Shown here piece by piece: positions 57,295 through 64,000 of a DNA stretch of 64,000 nucleotides. Below the pieces are notes generated by a model that worked only from the letters and a program-made list of their open reading frames with translations, did no database searches and was not told where the DNA came from. The translations under genes were made by a program, and so were the position numbers. Origin of the DNA: Lantana camara (Eukaryota; Streptophyta; Magnoliopsida; Lamiales; Verbenaceae); NCBI GenBank assembly GCA_037501455.1, contig CM074860.1:47626501-47690500 (forward strand). Direction: 5' to 3'. Numbering within the stretch: the stretch's first letter is position 1; each line of letters opens with the position of its first letter.

Positions 57295-59202
57295 CTAGTC
57301 TTGCTCGAACAACTCCGGGTGGAACCGTTTCATTTTATCCTCTGTTTCCCACGTAGCTTCTTCGGTTTTATCGCTTCTCCACAAAACCTTAACCATGGGA
57401 ATTCTCCGGTTTCTCAACTCTTGAAATTTCCGATCCATGATCTTAACCGGCCTCTGAACAAATGTCAAATTCGGTTCCAGTTCAACTTCTTCCACGGGGA
57501 GAATCGTAGTCTCATCGGGGTAATATTTCCTTAATTGTGAAACGTGGAACACGTTGTGATTCCCCGTAAGACTCGGTGGTAGGTCCAGTCGATAGGCTAC
57601 CTCGCCTATTTTTTCCAAAATCTCGAACGGACCTAAGTAGCGAGGATTAAGCTTTCCTTCTTTCCCGATCCGGGTGAAACCTTTCCTTGGTGACACCTTC
57701 AAGAATACCCGGTCACCCACTTCAAATTCTAAATCTCTTCGGCGCTTATCGGCATAGCTCTTTTGCCTATCTTGCGCGGCTTTCATCCGTTGTTGAATCA
57801 TTTGAACCTTTTCAATCATAGCTTGAACAACTTTGGAAGGCCTTTCGAATCTTTCACCTCTCTTTACCCCTTCCTGTTTCGGCCATTTCCATTCCTCCAA
57901 GTCGAAGAACAACGGAGATCGGCACTTTCTTCCATAAAGTAACTCGTAAGGAGCCATTCCGATCGAAGCCTGAAAGCTGGTGTTATAAGCAAATTCGATC
58001 AAGGGAAGCTGTTCTGACCACGAGTTCTGGAAATCCATCGCGCAAGCCCGAAGGAGATCTTCCAAATACCTGATTAATCTTTCAGTCTGGCCGTCTGTTT
58101 GAGGGTGAAATGCTGTACTGAACTTAAGCTTCGTTCCCAAGACAGCCTGTAACTCTTGCCACAACTTAGAAGTAAACCTCGGGTCTCGATCTGAAACTAT
58201 GCTCACCGGAATACCATGAAGTCGAATAATCTCTCTGTTATAGATTTTGGCCAACTTCGGAATCTTATAGGACATCCGGACCGGTAGAAAGTGAGCAGAC
58301 TTTGTAAATCTATCCATGATCACCCAAATTCCATCAAACCCGCCATTAACCTTCGGTAACCCAGAAACAAAATCCATTGTTACTTGTTCCCACTTCCACT
58401 CGGGAATAGGTAACGGTTGTAGAAGTCCCGCGGGTTTTTGGTGCTCCGCCTTCACTTTCTGACAAGTCAGGCAATGTTTCACATACTCTGCCACGTCCCT
58501 CTTCATCCCGTTCCACCAATAATATTGTTTCAAATCCTTATACATCTTATTTCCTCCTGGGTGGATCGAGTAAGCTGACTTGTGAGCTTCTTCGAGTAGG
58601 ACCCGTCTCAACTCTTCAGGTACTACTACTCTGTTCTTAAACCGAAGCAACCCGGTCTCATCAAACCCAAACGGACTCTCCGGGTCATCCTTAGCTTTAC
58701 CTGCAAGCTTCTGTACTTCCGGATCCTTATTCTGAGCCTCAAACAGCTGATGCTTTAATTCCGGCTGAATTGTGATATTAGAAACCCGAGCCTTTAATAC
58801 AATCGGGGCAACTTCCTCACTTTCCTTTATTTCCAAACTCGATACATTCGCCTTCCTGCTAAGTGCATCGGCGACCACATTGGCTTTCCCGGGATGGTAT
58901 TTAATTGTACAATCATAGTCTTCCAACTTTTCCATCCAACGCCGTTGCCTCATATTCAAATCCTTCTGTGTGAATAAATACTGGAGGCTCTTGTGGTCGG
59001 TAAAAATCTCAAAGGAAGTCCCGTAAAGATAATGTCTCCATTTCCCGAGAGCAAAGATCACGGCTGCAAGCTCTAGGTCGTGTGTTGGATAATTCCTTTC
59101 ATATTCCTTTAGCTTTCGGGAAGCATAAGCGATCACTTTTCCTTTCTGAGTCAAAACACAACCTAAGCCTTCTTTAGAAGCATCTGTATACACTGCATAC
59201 TC
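57295..59202 (-). pseudogene. F pol, RNase H-integrase-chromodomain part
   Basis: 632 open residues after a single TAA. RNase H has D4 (YTDASKEG), E41 (HDLELAAV) and D66 (FTDHKSL). Integrase has the HHCC zinc domain (H204, H211, C241, C244) and D274, D335 and E371 with 35 residues between the last two. The GPF motif lies at 519-525. The C-terminal 55 residues ([20 protein letters not shown]..., [17 protein letters not shown]) are a chromodomain. All catalytic residues are present. It would join cDNA to the chromosome, but the upstream stop separates it from RT. Its frame is the same as that of the upstream ORF, so one codon is the only break between them. Confidence 0.9.
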
Positions 59203-61164
59203 TTATGAACCCTCGGGAAGCGTTAACACCGGAGCTGAGACTAACTTTTCTTTCAGAAAATTAAAGCTTTGATCACACTTCTCGTCCCAGACAAACTTAA
59301 CATCCTTCTTTGTCAACCGGGTTAATGGTGCCGCAATCTTGGAGAAGTCCTGAACAAACCTTCTATAATATCCGGCCAATCCCAAGAAGCTTCTAATCTC
59401 CGAGGCATTCTTTGGTTTCTCCCACTTAAGCACGGCCTCGATTTTCGAGGGATCGACTTCCAACCCTTTTCCTGAAATCACATGCCCCAAGAATGAAACC
59501 CGATCGATCCAAAATTCACACTTGCTGAATTTAGCAAACAACTGATGCTCCTTTAGAGTCTGAAGAACGAGCCTGAGATGTCTCGCATGCTCCTCGGCTG
59601 ATTTCAAGAAAACCAGAATATCATCAATGAAAATCACCACGAGCTTGTCGAGGAAAGGCCTGAATATTCGGTGCATCATATCCATGAAAGCTGCAGGAGC
59701 ATTAGTCAATCCAAACGGCATAACCACGAACTCGTAGTGCCCGTACCGAGTATTGAATCCTGTCTTTGGAATGTCCTCTGCTCGGATTCGCAGCTGATAG
59801 TATCCCTGTCTTAAATCCAATTTCGAATACACCTTGGAACCCTGAAGTATATCGAATAACTCCTCGATATGTGGGAGGGGATACTTGTTCTTAATAGTCA
59901 TCCGGTTCAACTCTCTGTAATCGATGCACATTCTTAGAGTCCCGTCCTTTTTCTTGACAAACAACACCTGTGCTCCCCACGACGACGAACTTGGCCGAAT
60001 GTACCCAACTTCCAATAAAGCCTCAAGCTGAACTTTTAATTCCTTTAATTCGGCTGGAGCCATCCGGTACGGAGTCTTTGAATACGGCTCGGCATTCGGG
60101 AAAAGATCAATCACGAACTCAATCTCCCGCTCAGGAGGCAAGGAATCCAATTTCTCTGGGAATACCTCGGGGAATTCCTTTACCACTTCGGTGTCCTCTA
60201 ACTTCACCTGATCCTTTGGCTTGTTCAGAATATAAGCAATGAACCCTGTAGCCCCGTCTATGACTAATCTCTGAGCCTCTGAAAACGAAAATAAGGGTAC
60301 GGTCTTCGATGTACCGCCCGTAACAACCTCTGAACCCAAATGAACCTTCTTAGCCCGGCAATCAACTGTAGCACAATGTCTGTAAAGCCAATCCATCCCC
60401 AGAATAGCCCCATATCTCTCCATTGGCATCACAATAAAATCTGTCAGAAACTCCCGGCCTTCAATCACAACTGGAACATCCCTGTAAACCTGATCCGTCT
60501 CTCGCCTACTACCGAAAGGAGTACTAACTATATAGCGCACAGAAGTACACATAGCAGGCAAAGACAAGGTAATAGCAATAGAGTGCGCAAGAAAGGAGTG
60601 TGTAGCTCCTGGATCAAATAATGTATGGATGTTCGTGCCATGAATGCAAATAATACCTTCAACTACTGCGGCGGGGTCAATATCAGCCTCCTGCTCCTCT
60701 CCCGCGAGTGCATAAGCCCGAGCTCTCACCAAGGGTCTCGGTCCTGCAGGTGGTGGATCCTGACGATCCGGACAACCATCAACCAGGTGTTCGTTACTCC
60801 CACAGATCAAACATAGGCCCAACCGGCGCCTGCAGTTATCATAGGTGTGCGTAGGATGTCCACACCATGTGCATCTCGGTCTCTGAGGTGGCTGAGGTGG
60901 TGCTGGAGCTCTTGGACCTCTCGGAAATGGCCCGGTGTACTTAGGTTTCTTCCCGGTGTCCCTCTGAGCTGGAGGTGTAGGGTAAATCATCGGCCTTTTT
61001 CCTGAACTCGAACCCTGGCCTGATCTCGAGCCTGAAGCCTGTCCTGCTCGCTGAGTAGCCCTCCTAACACTATCGGAATCCTCAACTTTTAGGGCTTTTG
61101 CTGTAGCTTTCGCCCAGGTGCTGGTATTAGTCGCTTTCAGTGCATCCTGGATGTCTGGCCTCAA
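59203..61164 (-). pseudogene. F gag end, zinc knuckles, protease and reverse transcriptase
   Basis: 653 open residues. Two zinc knuckles lie at 98-111 ([14 protein letters not shown]) and 118-131 ([14 protein letters not shown]). The retropepsin site FDPGATHSF is at 183-191 and ILGMDWL at about 254-260. RT has D450 (SKLDLRQGY), [12 protein letters not shown] and FIDD with D514/D515. It ends in the thumb/connection region ([27 protein letters not shown]), stopped by TAA at 59203-59205 at a position where related copies have a sense codon. It is preceded in the same frame by a TAG (61177-61179). Confidence 0.9.
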
Positions 61165-61176
61165 CCCCTGAACGAA

Positions 61177-61775
61177 CTACATCGCCTTGTGAAAGTCATC
61201 GTTCGCTATGTTGGGTGCATAGCGAGAAAGTCTCTCGAACTCGGCGATGTACTGACCCACGGACCTACCTCCCTGCTTTAATTCTGTAAACTCCCTCAAC
61301 CTGCGGGTACGGGAAGCTGGAGGACTGTACTTGTTTCTGAACTCCCGTACAAAGACCTCCCAAGTAATCTCGGTCCCGGCTGCCTCCAAAACAATCTGAG
61401 TGCTCTCCCACCAGGAGTAAGCCTCGCCCTGAATAAGAGTGAGGGTGCAACGAGCCTTCTCCTGACTGTCGCAAGGAATAAGCTGCCAAATCCTCTCGAT
61501 CTCTTTCAACCACATCTCTGCCTGTATATCGTCTCCCTTATAGAACTTCGAGGGACGCTGATTCTGAAACTCTCGCAAAATAGCAGAAATGGGGTTGGTG
61601 GTGGAGGTACCCGTTCCTGTAATCTCTGATCAATTAGCCCCACTACGGCATTCATGAAATCCTGGGGCTGTGCCGGAGCAGGTGGAGGAGGTGGTGATCT
61701 CTCGCGGCGATGATGTCGACGGTGATGATGCCTATGCCTCGAGGATCGGTCACTGGAACGTCTATCGTGCTCCAT
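61177..61775 (-). pseudogene. gag: F gag, N-terminal and capsid part
   Basis: Start at the ATG 61775 (MEHDRRSSDRSSRHRHHH, His/Arg-rich, then RERSPPPPP). The N-terminal frame is lost near 61595 by a small frameshift after PPPPTP. The capsid continues from 61578 (REFQNQRPSKFYKGDD, QGEAYSWWEST, TWEVFVREFRNKY) to a TAG at 61177-61179 that replaces the Gln found in TR-GAG (HKAMQFVQG). Very similar to the TR-GAG Gag along its length. Confidence 0.9.
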
Positions 61776-62010
61776 CCTGAAATCAGATCACTAAACATGC
61801 GTGGCTTGATCAATAAATGCAAATGTGTGCACACAATTTCCGTAGTATCAAATAGCACACGTTCAAGGAGGATCAAGTAGCTCAATTAATGCAAAGAAAT
61901 AGGTAATTCAGGTAAGTCAACCCAATGCAGACTCCCAAATACCACATAATCCTATGCCGTGCGACCTAGACTGACTGAACACGACTCGAGAACCTCGGTT
62001 TTGCAACCGG

Positions 62011-62022
62011 GCTATGATACCA
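62011..62022 (-). other. F primer binding site (tRNA-iMet)
   Basis: TGGTATCATAGC on the minus strand, one change from the canonical site, eight bases from the 5' LTR. Confidence 0.85.
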
Positions 62023-62030
62023 CCTGTAGA

Positions 62031-64000
62031 TGTAGCACCCTAAACCCCAAGGAGCCACATCCCCCGCACTGTAGCCTCGATCCACGCATGAAATGGGCAG
62101 TTCATACATAAACCAAGACCACAGCGAACGGGTGACAATAAAAATGACGCTCTAGGCGGGACACTCTCCCCGGCATAAACAACAACCATGAATAGAAAAG
62201 CGGAAGCAATAAAGTCGTTCACATATCTATATAGGTACCATATTTATTACATAGATACATATAGGTACCAATTAGCTATCACTACATTATCATATCTCCA
62301 TAATATACATCGGTAAGTATCCAAAACGTATCAACCGTGAACATAACATGATATCCGGAAAAATATACATGAATGGTGCAACACTAGACCCGTGATAATG
62401 CAGGACTCGACCAACTCCCGCCTAGCACAACCACGCTCAAAGTGTACCTGAAAAGTGAAGTATCAGTCTACTGAAGACTGAGTGAGGGGCAATAAATATA
62501 TACACATATCACATGCAAGTTGTAGCCTCGGGTGAAGAATTTAGAATAAAATAGGTATACAATTCAAGAAGTTATTCTTTGCCCGAGATTACAACCAATC
62601 ATTTTAACACGTTTATTTAATCATGCTTGTCAATGTCATGAACATGTGGCCCCGGCGAGCTAGGGCAATCTCCAACCGAACTCCCAATCGTGAATAATAC
62701 GTGATCATGCTTGCTTGCTTGATAAGACGTGATCATGCAATTTAATTAGTGCTCATATAACAAGTTCATGCTTGAAATCATGCAATAACTCGAGGATAAC
62801 CCGACGTGCCGGATTAATCCCCAGTCTCCTTCTTCCTCCGGGTGATAGAGAGTTTGCAAGGCTCGACTATCCACGACATGGTGTGTGTAGAGGACATGAC
62901 CCTCTAGACACGGAACTCCTTCCACCACTAATCTCCTAGTGGCTTCGGGGGTGATCCCAACAATGTGAGGATAATTCAGGAGTTACCCGTCAACCCTTGC
63001 TTTCCCGGTTGGCTCAAGAATTACCCTCGGGCCCACGTGCAATCATGTACTCGCCAAACATGCTTGAAATCATGATAATCAATACTTTCTTGCTTGGAAA
63101 TGTTCATGGTTTGAAATCATTTATAAGTATAATACGGTTTTGGCCGAAAACTAGCACATAAGGGTTATAGGGTTCGTTTTACCAAAACAAAACCTCACCT
63201 TTCTTGCAAAATATAATAAATAAGCGTTCTAAGGAGCTTGCTCCCCGTCCACGCCCTCGTGACCTGTGCAAATACGACGTATATACGTGAGACATGAACT
63301 AGAATGACCAAAATATGACGAACGGCGGAAATGTGTCGAGACGACCTCGAAAATGCAATGTGGTATGATAACTTTTCGTTTCACATCATATTAACACATA
63401 TTATAGCAATTCGGGGTCAAAGAAGTCGTTAGATCGCGGGGCTATTTTCGTAATTTTGTGCAGAAACTTTTGTTCTGTCAGCCCCTTGGGAACGGCCGTT
63501 CCAGGCTTCTTTTGTAATTGGGAACGGTCGTTCCCGTTGCCCAGAAAAATGCGGCAACGTTTTTAATTTTAAAAGCGCGCCTAGCCGGGAACGGCCCTTC
63601 CGGCTCCAAGGCCAAAATGGGAACGGCCGTTCCCGTGGTCGGCCGCCTAAATTTTGAAAAGGAATGGGAACGCCTGTTCCCACAAAGCCTTGAGGCTGGG
63701 AACGGTCGTTCCCAGCTTCTGCAACTGGAAAACAGAGCAGAAACAGAGTATGCTCTCGGGAAGAAAGCAACAAAGCTACAAAATCCCATTTTTGATCCCC
63801 AAATGCTATAATTTCTAGGAGTATGATGCATACCACTTCATTAAATGATAATATATCACTTAGACACATAAAACCATGAAATATCATCAAGACTTCCAAG
63901 TTCCAAGTTTATGATCAACTTGATCATTCAAGCCAAATATCCAATTATTTCATGAATAAACCATGCTATAATTCATGATATGATCATAGAATCATGCTTT
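62031..64000 (-). mobile_element. F 5' LTR (right), cut by window end
   Basis: Matches 54601-56570 base for base with about 14 differences. Palindrome array 63488-63713. The remaining ~690 bases lie outside the window. Confidence 0.93.
63488..63713. repeat. Six-unit palindrome array, F right LTR
   Basis: Same as the left array except unit 5 (GGGAACGCCTGTTCCC). Confidence 0.88.

Larger units (their letters stand above)
54601..64000 (-). mobile_element. Ty3/gypsy chromovirus 'F' (Tekay-like), young, right LTR runs off window
   Basis: Left LTR 54601-57257 (2,657 bp), internal region 57258-62030, right LTR from 62031. The left flank is TTTCA (54596-54600), and its partner is outside the window. 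Aligning 1,970 bases of the two LTRs by eye at a constant offset gave about 14 mismatches and no gaps, so this is the youngest insertion here. The coding part is nearly whole: one frameshift in gag and two single nonsense codons. Confidence 0.93.

Overview
This window is plant nuclear DNA made almost entirely of transposable elements. The evidence is several chromodomain-bearing Ty3/gypsy elements (Tekay-like chromoviruses) with tRNA-iMet primer sites, a decayed endogenous pararetrovirus (Caulimoviridae), a CACTA terminus, a Copia-type LTR and a short Helitron. I found no ordinary host gene, rRNA, tRNA or CRISPR array. A flowering plant is nearly certain. A eudicot is likely, but the species cannot be read from this sequence.

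Layout. 1-121 is the end of a CACTA transposon. 122-3113 is the 3' or solo LTR of a gypsy element (Z). 3114-3793 and 53231-54073 are two halves of one pararetrovirus remnant, separated by element B (3794-53225, + strand, TSD CTATG). B's 5' LTR is itself split by a Copia-type solo LTR (6162-8417) and a gypsy solo LTR G (8441-20842). G in turn holds element D (10336-19653, - strand, TSD GTTAA). B's coding region (21170-25630) is a decayed gag-pol. B's 3' LTR is split by element C (26486-51231, - strand, TSD TTTGG) and by a 360-bp Helitron-like insert (52395-52754). C's RNase H region is split by a four-LTR tandem array of a gag-only element (TR-GAG; 31176-45418, - strand, TSD GGCAC). To the right, LTR E (54074-54600) starts inside the pararetrovirus and is cut by the young element F (54601 to beyond the window end, - strand).

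How the parts relate. F, C and B once encoded Gag, protease, reverse transcriptase, RNase H, integrase and a chromodomain. D and the TR-GAG array keep gag but little or no pol and must have depended on a partner. The TR-GAG Gag, primer site and LTR array resemble those of F most closely. Every coding region is broken except the Gag of TR-GAG copy 1.

The most unusual signal is in the LTRs. All the gypsy families, although diverged, appear to share one layout: a promoter, a strong 5' splice-donor sequence, a cluster of about six short inverted repeats (GGGAACGGCCGTTCCC in four families, other sequences at the same place in B and Z), then a conserved AGTC/GACT hairpin, a pyrimidine tract and a CAG|G splice acceptor. 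This suggests a 1.6-1.8 kb intron inside the LTR that carries a palindrome array. It is an inference from sequence and needs RNA evidence.
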